64,000 nucleotides of DNA from Epithemia pelagica (GCA_946965045.2 OX337231.1:3720001-3784000), one strand, 5' to 3'; shown: positions 21,585 to 33,394, counted from the first letter of the stretch. Notes: generated by a model not told the origin, from the letters alone. Made by a program: numbers and translations.

Positions 21585-22799
21585 TCATCTTTGTTCTTCT
21601 TCATCCTCCTCACTGCCGGCATCGAGTTGGGCAATTTGGGATAAAAACTGGAGTGGATTTTGGCGTTCTTCCAAGGACACCTTGCGAAGTGCCCTTCGAG
21701 GTCGTTTGAATTTGACCAAGAGAGCCGATCGATCGTCCAGGTCTGTTGTGGTGGTGGGTACCGTGTGACTGCGTCGTTTGCGAACCACAATGGGTATTTC
21801 GTGCAAGACAGGAGGTGGTGGTGTGGTCGTATTGTTGCTGGAACAGGACGAAACACTGGTTCGATCGGAACGAGACACTCTTCGTACCGGTGGTGATGTA
21901 GTGGTGGTAGTTGTCGTCGTTGCGGGAGTCGTCTCCTTGGATGTGAAGGTGGTAGCAAGTTTGGTGGTGATGCTGCTGTTGTGTCTCTTGTTGTTGGTCG
22001 AGATTGTGACTGGAATGCCTTGCTCGAGAATGCCTTGTTGTCGTTGACTGGCGGCATTTTGCAAGGCTAGGGCGGTAAACTTTTGCGCATGCACTCGATG
22101 TACTTCGGTCCAAACTTGTTGCGCCGAAGAAAAGCGAATGAAATGTCCACCTTGATCGGCCACCGATTGGAGGAGGGAGGCCACCAAGGCTTTGCGTTTG
22201 CGTTGATTGCCAGCCGTGTAATTGGGCAGCGACTGCCGAATGAGGGTCTTGAATTCCCGATTGGGATAATGAGCCATATCCACCACGACATCGTATTCGT
22301 GCGGCAAATAATCACTGGGAAAGACTTGGAGATTCGAATCGGCGGATTGAGACGAGGATTCCTTGAGATTGCTCTTGCTGTGCGCATCCGGATTGAATTT
22401 GGGCAATTTCAAATTGTTGAGTTTGGTGGAAATGGGGAGTTTGAACAATTCCTCCACCGAGGTGACGGGAGCGGCCGTGGCAAGGCCCGAAGGTGCTCGT
22501 GCGGATGATGATGATGCTGCTGCTGTTGAGGAGGATGAGTGCGAGTTGGAGTTCGCGTTTGGGGAGGTGGTAGTAGAACGGTTCGTGTTGCTGTTGCTGT
22601 GGTTGTTGGGACACGAATCTTGTGCGGCTCGTACCACGGAGGGAGTCACCATGGCCCTCAGAAGCTGTCGTTGCAGTTCTTGTTGTTGCTGTTCAACCTC
22701 TCGTTGTCGTTGCTGGGCTTGGATTAAGGCTTCCAATTGTGCTAAATCAAACTCCATGCCTGCATTGCGCAGCAACAATTGTGCATAGGTGCCGCTCAT
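21585..22799 (-). CDS. Divergent DUF6824-like protein, intronless
   Basis: 404 aa from MSGTYAQ. The N-terminal 60 residues form a Gln/Arg-rich probable coiled coil; a Ser/Asn-rich linker follows. Residues about 170-265 align by eye with DUF6824: HEYDVVVDMAHYPNREFKTL in place of the ADVLLGRGKG...GN-Y segment, then SLPNYTAGNQRKRKALVASL, DQGGHFIRF and a final QQVWTEVHRVHAQKFTALAL matching YEVSD-ARxKVSQALR. The glycine-rich LGRGKG motif is lost and there is no intron at the KVSQ|ALR site. The C-terminus is Thr-rich then basic with a short acidic end. Assignment to the family is my pattern-based inference; a profile comparison would settle it. Confidence 0.7.
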   Translation of the reverse strand: MSGTYAQLLLRNAGMEFDLAQLEALIQAQQRQREVEQQQQELQRQLLRAMVTPSVVRAAQDSCPNNHSNSNTNRSTTTSPNANSNSHSSSSTAAASSSSARAPSGLATAAPVTSVEELFKLPISTKLNNLKLPKFNPDAHSKSNLKESSSQSADSNLQVFPSDYLPHEYDVVVDMAHYPNREFKTLIRQSLPNYTAGNQRKRKALVASLLQSVADQGGHFIRFSSAQQVWTEVHRVHAQKFTALALQNAASQRQQGILEQGIPVTISTNNKRHNSSITTKLATTFTSKETTPATTTTTTTTSPPVRRVSRSDRTSVSSCSSNNTTTPPPPVLHEIPIVVRKRRSHTVPTTTTDLDDRSALLVKFKRPRRALRKVSLEERQNPLQFLSQIAQLDAGSEEDEEEQR

Positions 22800-23945
22800 G
22801 GTGTGGAATGGTGGTCTCACGCTCTCTCGTGTTGTTGTGTGCCCTTTTCTTCTCTATGGTTTTAGCACGTGTGTTTGTTTTGGAGAGAGCGAGTGTTGTT
22901 TTCTTTGGGGAGACAAAAAGTCCACAGAGATGACTGCAAGTTGCAGCGCTTGTAAACTTTGCGTGCAGAGACGTTGAGATCTCCGGTGTGTGCAGTTTTC
23001 TCCAAGCTGCATCCAGCGAAATCCAACTTCCGAAGAAAAACGTGCCACTATCGTCCATAAAGTAGTCACCATCTGTCTGTATGAAGTAAACAGATGTTAC
23101 GGAACCGCACTGGTTGAAGAGAACCCCAGATTCCTCTACGGCTTGCACTATGAGTAAAACAGTACCCATCGATACTTGGTACAATACGACAGAAAAGGAG
23201 GAGATCCTTCCGGTTCCTTCGGTTCGTCCGAGATCCGGACATTCCCCCTTCCCCATCGACAAAAACTACTTCCTGCACTTTTACGCAGTACGAAGAGTGC
23301 TTGCCAATTCGCGCACGATTGTCCCATTGCGGTGGATCTCGATGGGTGCTTTTCGTCGGTATATTACAAGAGGAAGGGCCATTGTGAATAATAGCTCGGA
23401 TTTCGTATCCGGTGATGGATGGACTGGTCCAAGGAGAACCACGAACGAGTGCGACTCAAGTGCGGGGCTGGCCCCCCGAAACAGACACCGTCTGATCCAG
23501 ATAGCAAGGATAGCGAACCTTGGAAAGTGTCATGATCTAAACGGAGTACGAGTAGTCTACTCTCTACTCCACATATTTCGATTATCGAATATCGAATAGC
23601 CACACGGAGTAGGAGACGTGAACGACACATGGAAGCATCACGAATTCTCAAACAGTGTAAGGACCAATTGAGACTTTGAGGAGAAAGCTTATTGTCGCCT
23701 ACAGTGTCAACAAAGAAAACAACAGCTGAGGGCGCGGTGCCCTCGAGAACGACTGTCTACTTGTTGCCAATCTGCTGCTGGCAGCATGCATAGAACATGA
23801 GCCACCACAAGGGCCTTCTTCTCGGTGTGGATGGGTGAGAGACCTGACCGCGACGGCCCTTATTATTTGCTCTGCTATAGAGTGTCAATACTTGTCCGCA
23901 ATCTTTGGAGTCGATCCGTCGTATCCAAACAATCTCTTCTTGTTC

Positions 23946-24014
23946 ATCATCATCATCATCTTCTTCTTCTTCTTCTTCTTCTTCTTCTTCTTCTTCTTCT
24001 TCTTCTTCTTCTTC
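23946..24014. repeat. ATC/TTC microsatellite
   Basis: About five ATC units followed by about 18 TTC units. It gives poly-Phe, poly-Leu and poly-Glu frames that are not genes. Confidence 0.95.
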
Positions 24015-24389
24015 TGCTTCTATTTGATGCAAGAAATCTTAACGAGAGTAACCGTGTTGGATCAAGACCACCACCCAAGATACGTGTTGTTGGGAGCCGC
24101 TATCGCTTCTTGTCTCTTGGACGGCAACGTTTCATGAACTAAAAGTGCCGAGAGTACACAGGAACCTACGCCAAAGGCTCATCATTCTGACTCTAGCGTC
24201 CTTGTTGAAAGTCTACGTGAAACAGAGGAAATGAAGATTCAAGGTGTTGGATTTCGGCTGCTCCTTCGCTTCACTGAGATGCTTGAATCTCCCGCTGCTG
24301 CTACCGGATGCCTCTCCAGTTACCCCTCCGGCATTCCCCGAGCTCTTTGGTATGAACTCGTTCCCGAGCTGTGGGGCAACGGATTCAAG

Positions 24390-24540
24390 TTGCAAAACCC
24401 TTTCGTACCCCACCCTTCCAGCAGAAATCTAGAGATATGCCTTGTTTATGATGATGCTATAGCGCTATAGCATCATCATAAGCAAGGCACATCTCCAGAT
24501 TTCCTGCGGGAAGCGTGGAGTAGGAAAGGCAACTTCCATG
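24390..24540. repeat. Large near-perfect palindrome
   Basis: The centre is TATAGCGCTATA at about 24463/24464 with no loop. The inner 32 bp of each arm differ at about two positions (ATATGCCTTGTTTATG against ATGTGCCTTGCTTATG). Weaker arm similarity continues to about 24390 and 24540. It is a potential cruciform and may be a fold-back element or the junction of a head-to-head duplication. Confidence 0.85.
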
Positions 24541-27092
24541 TCTACAACTGGTGCTGAATCCCTGCGTCGAGTTTCGTTGCGGGCTGCAGCTCAAAACATT
24601 GCGGATCCTATTCATGCTACTTCTCCTGATGCATAATTTATAGATGTTATCCGCTCCTGTGTCCTTCAAGGCATGTCGTCTTCAAGGATGCAGGAGATGA
24701 TTACGTTTATAAATTTTACATCAGAAGTTGACACCACAGACCCTGTTGCATGGACTAACGCCATCAACAGTCTCCCTCCTCCTTCTTTTGGCGGTGGTGA
24801 TCCCAGACGCTCACTGGAGCATTCGTCCTGAACACTGGATCCTCTGTGATCCTGATGGTGAGGTACTCATGTTTTCGGTTGCTCCCTCAGGCCCGTACGG
24901 TTTCTGATGACGGCTTGGCATCCATATGGACCACTTCTATCTCTGCAATTGACCCCCTCGCCCATGCTATGTCTGTTACCCAATGACCTGAAGCAAACAA
25001 AGAATATGAGTGGTATACACGTAAGACAAGATTCGGCACGTCACCGCGATGGTAGTCGACGGAACCAATCATCGAGGTACTCGTTGCACACCAATCGAAA
25101 GCATGTACAAGATGCAAGGATACAAGAAGTCGACAGAGTTTTGTTTCATGACTCCAACCATCCGTCGACTCGGTCCGTACCAATCGAATCGATAAAAGCG
25201 GATAAACACAAGCAAGAATCACATTGCGTTGACTCGGTTTTCTCACGAGGAAGCAGAATCACCTTTGACATGAATGTGCAAACAAGTTTTGCGTATTGCC
25301 GGTACCATACCTGACTGGTTGTTTGGGTCGACGAGTGCGGGTTTCTCTCTGCTTGGTCTGGTTGCTTTCTAGGTGAAGCGGCAACTGACCATCGATCTCA
25401 TGCCTCCAACCCACTGTCTTCCTCTGGTTCAAGTGCCCACTGAATCTTGACTCAATTTTTGGCATGGTGATAGCTTTCTTCTCGATTCATGTTGCGAGGC
25501 GATGATTGCGGATGGACACAATTTGACCTTTGATGGGGCACGAAACCTTGGCATGTATATTTGGTTTTTGAATGTGAGTTTCTCTTTTCTTTTTCCACTT
25601 TGGGTGCCTTTCTGCTTGTGTGCCATTTACCGATACACCATACTTGTATTGCTTCCTTTCACCCTGCTGCATTGACCATTTGAATGGACACCACGTTTTG
25701 AAACGACTGGAGAGCGGAGCCGACAACAACCCCTCTTGTTTGCGTTTCCAGCTGCACTTGTACATTGTACAGGCCATGCGCATTGAAGTGTCTTGCGTGG
25801 CAGTGGCTAGTTCGAACTTGGAGATAACGAGGCGAGAGGGAAGAAACAACACTTTTGCCACTGCTTCTCTCCGTGGAACACCTGTCGCATATGGACTCAA
25901 TTTATGGCATCAAGTTGGTCTTACGGTCCGATTATTGTTCCACTACATATTGCCACGGCTCAATAGGCACTTGATGATGCGGGAAAAGGCAGAGTAATCA
26001 ATTCAGACAACTGAAAAGGCAGCAGTGCCACAAAGGAACAGGAGCAAAGCTCTCAACAGGAACCTTACAAGGGAAACAAAAACAAAGACGAACATGCGGA
26101 ATTCCTCGTTTGGGGGCAGTAAGAACGTCGAATTGCAGCCAAGAGACAATGGTATCCAGAAGAAGAATTCATGGAAGTGCATTGCTTCTCTTGCTTGAGC
26201 ACGAACCTGCTTGATTGAGTCAATCCTTGGCATTAAGAGTTATTGGATAGCCAACATGATCATGCACCATGAGAGATGGACACTCTATGCCTTGAGATGG
26301 ACACTCTGTTCACCTTCGGCCTCGAACTCTCTTGTTGCCTTGACATGGCGTGGGAACTCACATTTCACGCCTTATTCGGCCCTCTGGTTCTAATTCATGT
26401 GGCCCTTACCCGTCCACCAAGGCATGCAATGACACAGACAGTCGAGCCCCAACCACTGCGTTCCAGTTGTATTGGCGCATGAATCTAATCATGAACTATG
26501 ATCTTTGATCCATACGAGTGACAACGGACAACCTACCTCCGCCTTCCGCTTATCCATTCTCCTCTTCCTCTATTATCGAGACACCTCAGCGATTTCTGGT
26601 CAGCATCACGTCGTTGACGACTTTTTGAGACACTTGGAGGATGACGACATCGAGGTATATCTCTACTAGCAGAAACAATATGACGGGGGAATTGGAAGGT
26701 GGAGGATTCTCTAGGGAGAATGGAAAATGGAAACGTAGCTATCCCCCCGCGCTGTACCCCACGACGGATTTAGGGTTAGATCTAGCGTACTACTCGGAAC
26801 GGCGTTACCTATCAACCAAAAAAAATAAGAAAAGTGACTGGACTGGACGGAGAAGAACAAGGAGGACATACACGAGATATCCGAATCCGAAATACGAAAT
26901 ATAGCCAAAAGATCCAAATCCAATTTTCAAGCCGGACAAGATTCATGCAATCTTTTACGCCGTTTACCAATGGTTCATGTCTCATCCGTGCCTTGATTAA
27001 GCAGATTTCAGTGTATTTCCTTCTAGATTTTACAACGAAAGGACACACAATTGCCAGTGAATGCATACACGACCGACAAGAGGTAACACACC

Positions 27093-28295
27093 ATGAACTT
27101 GATCAAGGAAAGACCCAGATCCGCAGATGTTCTTTTGGGCCGAGGAAAAGGATCGTACGAGCACAAGGGAAATAAGGCCTACATGGATATTTTATCCTCA
27201 TATTTGCCTGCCTATGAAGCTGCTACCAAGAACAAGGTAGGTCAACCGTTGGACGTCCAGGTTTGTGCCAGCGTGTCTGGCCCTATATGATTGTTCAAAC
27301 TCATTAATTGGCATGTGTATTGAAAATCGGTTGGAACATACAGCACAAAATCCAAATCACAGAGGAAATCGTGGCGCGTGTGAAAAAGGAGGGAGGCAGA
27401 TTTTTGGGCATTGATAAAAAAGAGATTTATGAGGTTTCTGATGGGGAAGCGCGAATCAAGGTCTCGCAGGTAAGAATATCCATGTCTGACGCTAAGCTTG
27501 TCTCAAACTTGTTGTGAGGTACAATGAAGTCCTTCTTGTGAAGGCTTAAAATACTTTGATACGATCTAACTGGTTTTCCTCCGTTTCTGGCTTCCAATTA
27601 TCTGAAAATGAACACTTTAGGCTTTGCGACACCGGCGATATATGTTGAATCGACAGAAAGGGGGTCATGTTGGCGTGAATGAAGAAGACTGTTCTGGAGT
27701 CTCGTCCGCAAGTTCATGCTCGGAGGGTGAGAGTGGCCAGAAGGAAGAAGAAACGATACATGTATTCGAACCGAGTGTGGAAGGAAAACTGCCGTCTTCA
27801 CTGGTGGCAGCGATGCGCTATCTTCTCCAAGAACCGGTATCTTGTCACCGATCTTGTTCACTGGAGGCCGCGCAGCGTTTTCAAGTCCAAGAACCAAGTT
27901 CATGCTCGGAGGGTGAGAGTGGCCAGAAGGAAGAAGAAACGATACATGTATTCGAACCGAGTGTGGAAGGAAAACCACCGTCTTCACTGGTGGCAGCGAT
28001 ATGCTATCTTCTCCAAGAACCGGTATCTTGTCGCAGAAGTGAGCGGGGATCTGGTCATTCCACGAGCGGGGATCAAACTAGAATGATTCACGGAGAACAC
28101 GAGAGCCTACTTTTGGGGAAGGAAGAAGTCTCGAGGCACAATACAACATATCAGGAGATTCAAACAGGAGACCATGACGATGACCGCGGTGGCAATGGGG
28201 AATGCGCGTTTGACGACGTTTCTGCCTTTTCCGATTTTCTCGATGTTGGGGACCATGAGGACAGTGACTTTGTGGACCTAGTCAACTCATTGTAA
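27093..28295 (+). CDS. DUF6824 domain protein, copy 4 (three exons)
   Basis: Exons 27093-27236, 27344-27469 and 27621-28295 (introns 107 and 151 bp, both phase 0, GTAGGT...ACAG and GTAAGA...TTAG) give 314 aa. The domain begins almost at the start: SADVLLGRGKGSYEHKGNKA, YLPAYEAATKNK|HKIQI, GGRFLGI, YEVSDGEARIKVSQ. It is the only copy here with an intron inside the domain; the second intron is at the family position. Exon 3 opens ALRHRRYMLNRQKGG and contains a 62-residue tandem duplication (SSCSEGESGQKEEETIHVFE in each unit), then an acidic end (FSDFLDVGDHEDSDFVDLV). The short N-terminus makes this the leanest member. Confidence 0.85.
27711..28045 (+). repeat. 186 bp in-frame tandem duplication in exon 3
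   Basis: AGTTCATGCTCGGAGGGTGA occurs at 27711 and 27897, exactly 186 bp (62 codons) apart. Similarity continues to about 28025. The high identity suggests a recent event. Confidence 0.9.
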
Positions 28296-29215
28296 CATTA
28301 TGTACGCTGTTGATTGGTTAGAATAGGGACCTTATCGAATCCGGTGTCCTTTCTTTTCGGTCCTCCTAGGTGGCGCCCCTTTATTCTGCCGGGTAGACTA
28401 TTCATCGAAATTTGTGGGGTCGATGATCGGATTGGTGTATTTTCCCCTCATATTTTTCTCTTGGTCTGGTTAGTCCGGTGTCTGTGGGCCCGTCTGTCCG
28501 ACTGATAAATGTTTATTTCCCCCAGCAAAATCAAGAGAAAAAGGCTATAATATTGAGTATTCTCTGATTCAATAATCAATAACTTTAAAAGTCCGTGTCT
28601 TTCTTAAATGAAATGAAGAGTTAACAAAACTCATTCACATACGACAGTTTCTTTTCATATGCCCTTTACCCCTTCTAATTTATTATAGTACACTACTCTT
28701 CGACAATAACTTTCCAGTTGGACGAACATCCATGCTCCATGCGTGACATTCTCAATTCTCACAGCCAACAGCCAACTTGCTCCACCGTCCACCGTCCACC
28801 GTCCACCGTACATCAGTTGTTGTTGATCTCCTGTGCTGTTCATTGTCACTATGCAACAGAGACGAGGGCGATTGTCCAAATTGAGATGCCACCGAGCCAC
28901 CAGATCGTGTTGTTGTCCAGGATCAATGTAGGACCAAGAGCCTGGGAACTCCATCAAGAGAAGGTACTTTACAAGAGAGAACAAGAACGTTCACTCGCAT
29001 TCTCATCCCTCCACACAACAACAAGGTGTGTGAGATGCAACCCAAGGTCATCTCGGCCAAAAGTGTGTCACTGATTTTTGCGTGATCACACAAGGACCTG
29101 AAACGAGAAAACCTTGATTTGCTCACAAGAGCTGCCCACAAAAAAAATCGATCACAGATCAACAAAGAACTTGGTTCTCATTGGGAAAACTGAACATCAT
29201 ATACATCAAGAAACA
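28296..29215. other. Intergenic, 0.9 kb
   Basis: No gene supported. A short CCACCGT triplet repeat lies near 28785-28808. The last 100 bp are probably the leader of the next gene. Confidence 0.5.
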
Positions 29216-30211
29216 ATGGAAAGGAGAGTTCCAATACATTCGACAGGTTTGCCTTGTTCCGCCACTTCTCACAGCACTCCATCAAGCTCCATGGAAGCGT
29301 CTACTACTTCTTCATCATCTTCGTCTCCTCGTTTGCTGGTATTTCCTCATGAACAGGATGTTTTGTTGGGGCGAGGCAAGGGTTCCTATGAGTGGAATGG
29401 CAACCGAGCCTTTGCTCGACTGGTATCGTCTCATGTTCTTGTGTACGAAGCGGCCACGGGGAACAAGCACAAAATCCAAATTACGCAAAACATTGTGGCG
29501 CTGGTACAACAGATGGGAGGGCGATTCTTGAAACAAGTCCAGCCAGGAACAAGAATGCCAAGCGACCACGACGACACCAACATCAACAGTACGACTAGTG
29601 ACCTTCCTTGTTGCGAAATTGTTTCCGATACCGAAGCTCGGCGCAAGGTTTCGCAGGTACGACCAATGTTGCCATCTATTCTCTTGTTTTGTTTCACGAA
29701 CTCATTCTTTTGCTTTGCAAACTTTTTATGACAGGCGTTGCGGCACCGAAGGCGCTTGGTTCCACAAAGCGAGCGAAGAAAACACCAACAAACCAACCGC
29801 CGCCAACGAAGAACCACCAGAACTCCACAAGAAGGTCCTCGTTCTGCGTCGCAACGACACGAAGGGACTTCTCGTCCTCGGAATCATCCAGACACTCACG
29901 CGGATATTGTGTCTCAAGAACCGAATGGCGTCCACACGAGCAGTCACGACCATGCGGCGGCATCCACGGGAACAGCAGCAGCAGCAGCTCCAACCGTCCT
30001 AATTGGTCAACTTCCACCCCTGGAACAAGAATATTATTCTCCCATTGATTCCGACAATGTCTTGTCCGACTTTTCCTTGGTGGAACCCAGTGATGAAGAT
30101 GAGGCTTCCTGGATGGGCGACGACGAACACGACACGGAGGATGATTCCGCACCACCACCATTTTCATGTCCCTCCGAACCTTCCAGCACGGTACAAGGAG
30201 TTGAAATGTAA
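29216..30211 (+). CDS. DUF6824 domain protein, copy 5
   Basis: Exons 29216-29656 and 29735-30211 (intron 78 bp, GTACGA...ACAG, phase 0) give about 305 aa from MERRVP. A Ser-rich lead precedes the domain at residues about 46-147: QDVLLGRGKGSYEWNGNRAF, YEAATGNKHKIQI, GGRFLKQ, then an insert of about 25 polar residues and EIVSDTEARRKVSQ (E-I-V instead of the usual YEV). Exon 2 starts ALRHRRRLVPQSERRKHQQ and ends with a strongly acidic segment (LSDFSLVEPSDEDEASW). The basic patch plus acidic tail recurs in several members. Confidence 0.87.
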
Positions 30212-30318
30212 CAGACAACAACCTCTATAGAACCTACTCCTACAATACGAATAATATAAAGTACACGATAGAAAAGTCATGGAAACCTTGATCCAGTGTG
30301 CCTCGAACTTACGTTGGA

Positions 30319-30420
30319 GAGGATGGACTTTTGCACCTCCAGGGTAGGAGAACGAGGATGGACTTTTGCACCTCCAATGTAGGGTTCGGTAGGAGAAGGA
30401 AGATGGCCTTTTGCACCTCC
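30319..30420. repeat. Three-copy minisatellite
   Basis: A 22 bp unit, GATGGACTTTTGCACCTCC with two preceding bases, occurs at 30319-30340, 30354-30375 and (one change) 30399-30420. The spacers are related GTAGGAGAA sequences. Confidence 0.85.
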
Positions 30421-30913
30421 ATCGCAGCAACGAACCTCCATCCACCAATCAAGAGAGTTCATGACAGGCCTTGCTCCCTCGGGATCACAATCACACAATC
30501 ATCCCGATGGATGGGTAACTCCCACCACACTACCTACTTGATTTTCTCTAGGAGTACCTAGAAGTACACCATCCTCAAGTTGGACCATAAGAAAATGAGA
30601 CAATACACCCCCCAAACGAGTGCTTCTGGTCAGATGGTGGCAACCTGGGGGTAGACCGTAGACCTCCTAGAGCGTGTAGTCGGTGGATCCCGGTCATCCA
30701 GTCCAAGGCGAATCCAATGGCTATGGGCTATACGGCATGGGGGAATGGGCAATAGTGCCATGGGGGATCGGCTTGTTCAGCCTGAGCGCTTTCTCATGGG
30801 GGAGGTTACCATTCATTTAACTTTAACGTCACTGGAGTTTGGAGTTCCATCCAAATCTCGCAGACACTTTTTGTCCTTAACTAATACTTCTACCTCCATA
30901 ATAACCAAAAGAA

Positions 30914-31385
30914 CAGGGTGACCGGAGTCTAATTATACCCTCACTTTTAGACCCGGTCTAAAAGGGTATAATTATTTTAGACAGAGGTCGAGTCTAAAAT
31001 AAAATTCTTAGACTCTTAACCTTAACCCTTCAGTAGCGCCGCGACCACTGTGTGAGTACGAGACCGTTCTGCCTCATTCCTCTCAATGCCATCTCAATGA
31101 ACAAAGTAAGGTCTCAGTGATCCTCTCTCATGCTTAGAGAGTGCAAGAACAATGTCATCCATACCTTCCAACAACTTAGATGATGAAGCTATGAGGTCCT
31201 CGGATGTGTTGTCATAGACAATGCTCGCTCATAGTAGCTGGCTGTCTAGGGTTAGGGTTATTGCTTCACCGTACAAAACCACGGAGAGATTTTAGACCCT
31301 GTTTTAGACATTTTATACAGTCTAAAAGTCGTTTTAGATTTATTTTAGACCCGAAATATTTTAGACTGTCTAAACGGTCACCCTG
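30914..31385. mobile_element. Non-autonomous DNA transposon, possibly hAT-like
   Basis: A 472 bp element bounded by terminal inverted repeats CAGGGTGACCG (11 bp perfect) and flanked by the 7 bp direct repeat AAAAGAA (30907-30913 and 31386-31392). The subterminal parts are rich in TTTTAGAC and its complement. A CAGGG start and a duplication near 8 bp recall hAT elements, but 7 bp leaves the superfamily open. No transposase is encoded. A TTAGGGTTAGGG-like stretch inside (about 31246) is too short to be telomeric. Confidence 0.85.
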
Positions 31386-31679
31386 AAAAGAAGTCATGAG
31401 TAAACTGTACTCGTAAACTGATTTCTGATTTTTTGATGATTGATGATTGATGATCTCAAAGCTCAATAGAAAAATATAGGCTAGGAAGCCAAGCTTTGTG
31501 TCTGTTTCGAAGTTGTTCCTCACAGTCCACAGAAGAAGCAGCAGCAGCAGCCGCAAACATCCCTTGTGCCTGCCAACCGAGCATGCAGCAATGTCCATGG
31601 TAAACAAGCCCTTGTAATAGTACCAGAGCAATTCGCAAACTAGGTAGTCCAATTCCATCCCGAACAAACAAACAGTAGA

Positions 31680-33392
31680 ATGAATGGTTCCCTTGTCGAG
31701 ACCGCCGCCACCAGTTCTACAAATACCTGTACCAAACCCCGACCCTTGGCCTATCCTCCGACAGAGGCCGATGTGTTTTTGGGTCGAGGCAAGGGTTCCT
31801 ATGGTCGTCAAGGCAATCTCTTGTATACCAGTATTATTCGATCGCACGTGACTATGTACATGAAGCTGACCAAGAATCAGGACAAAATCCGTCTCACCCA
31901 ACAAATTGTCGAATTGGTCAAGACCAAGGGATGTCGCTTTTTGCGACGCGCCGAAGCAACATCCGTAGGGAAAGGTGCGGCAAAACGTTCGGGTTCAAGT
32001 AAGGAAGAAGAAGAGGGCGAAGAAGAAGAGGAGGAGGAAGAGGGAGAATTGTACGAAGTCTCGGATGTCGAAGCGAGACTCAAAGTGGCACAGGTAGGTT
32101 GAGTGGGCAGAGTTTTTTTTTCTCATCTCTCCTGCAATAGGTACAGCCGAAAATTCAAAAACGTGACTCACGTGTTCCATTTCCAATGTACATTCTATAA
32201 TGATTACCTCTACTAGGCACTTCGTCATCGGCGAGGACTGATTTTGCGAGAGCAACGGCGACAAGCAGCACGGCCAACTGGGAGAGCAACAGCAGCAACT
32301 CCCACCCAGCGAGGAGGACGACAACGTTCGTCCTCCAGCACGAAGAAGAAGAAAGGACGCAGCGCTTCTTCCAGCAAACGGCGAACCACCACAAAACAAA
32401 GTCCGGTGAATCCACAGACAATGGTGTCACCACAACCAGAGGAAACTATCAAGACCCCTCCAGCTGCAGCAGCAGCACTAGTAGAAAGTCTTCCTGCCGT
32501 TGCAAGGCTTCTCCACCAAGACTCGGACTCCCGGGTGGGAGTGTGGTCCGTTGCTTCGGATCCAGGCAGCAGACGGACCAACGAGCATCGTCTTGATGTG
32601 CCACACCAGCAACCAGAACACCAAGACAAGAATCTTGCCGAACCTCTGGCGTGGAGCCGTTCTTGGACCAGCCATCACCATGGCAACCACAATGGCATGG
32701 CCGATTCCTACAACCACCACCCCTCGCTGCCGCTACTGGATGCATCCGTGGCATCCTTGGTGGCGGCCATGTTTCCATCTCACCACCAACAACAACAAGA
32801 CACGATCCTGTTTCGAAATGAACCCTGCGGAACGGGAGCCACACGAAGCATGGAACATTCCCTGTGGATGGACCCTTCTTTGGGTCGTGTTGCGCACCAC
32901 GAGCAGGTTGGTACCATGCTGGACGCCCATCGTTACCGGCATGACCACCAACAACCACCACTCAAAACAAACCCACAAGAGGATAACGATGCAGACGAGC
33001 ACTTGGAGTTGGCTTCCTTGTCCACCATGAGCAGTACCGGAATCTTTGCGGAAGATGCACATGCCATGGAAGAGGAGGAGGAGGAAGACACTACGACTAC
33101 TATCAATGAGCATGACGTGCCGTGCAAGACCAGTACCATCGCAACGATGCGCGTTCCCGAACTACTAGGCTTTCATCATGGCCAGCAGCAGCGGCCAGAA
33201 CCATTGCAGGCCCATGCCCGAGAACAAGGATTGCAACTCGACAACAATCGCCATCATCATCAACAACAACAAGACGAAGAAGAAAGTGACTGTTGGTGGG
33301 ATCCCATTCCCTTGGCTCCAGGTGCCACGCCCGCCGCAGTGACATTGGAATCGGCCGGATGGAACGGATTGTCCAGCATGCAAGGTGTCTAA
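31680..33392 (+). CDS. DUF6824 domain protein, copy 6 (largest)
   Basis: Exons 31680-32093 and 32217-33392 (intron 123 bp, GTAGGT...CTAG, phase 0) give 529 aa. The domain is at residues about 31-138: ADVFLGRGKGSYGRQGNLLY, MYMKLTKNQDKIRLTQ, GCRFLRR (GGRF is changed to GCRF), then an insert ending in a run of about 20 mostly Glu residues, and YEVSDVEARLKVAQ. Exon 2 begins ALRHRRGLILREQRRQAARP and continues as a long Gln/His/Ser-rich, partly acidic region of nearly 390 residues. The low-complexity content makes it the most disordered member. Confidence 0.86.
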
Positions 33393-33394
33393 AT

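Larger units (their letters stand above)
22800..27092. other. Intergenic, 4.3 kb
   Basis: No gene I can support. It contains the TTC microsatellite at 23961-24014 and the large palindrome at 24390-24540. Short protein-like fragments exist (for example reverse strand 24457-24669 and forward 24231-24470, which share the ending YDDAIAL because they lie on the two arms of the palindrome). These may be transposon debris. Confidence 0.45.
30212..31679. other. Intergenic, 1.5 kb
   Basis: No gene recognised. It holds the minisatellite at 30319-30420 and the DNA element at 30914-31385. The last 290 bp are probably the promoter and leader of DUF6824 copy 6. Confidence 0.5.

Noticed and set aside
23946-24142. 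Poly-Phe, poly-Leu and poly-Glu open frames
   Set aside because: Products of the ATC/TTC microsatellite in all frames, without flanking protein-like sequence.
24231-24669. Two short frames both ending in YDDAIAL, as if homologous genes
   Set aside because: The shared ending arises because both frames run into the centre of the same palindrome from opposite strands.
31240-31262. Telomere-like TTAGGG repeats
   Set aside because: Only about two units, inside the 472 bp transposable element; not a telomere.
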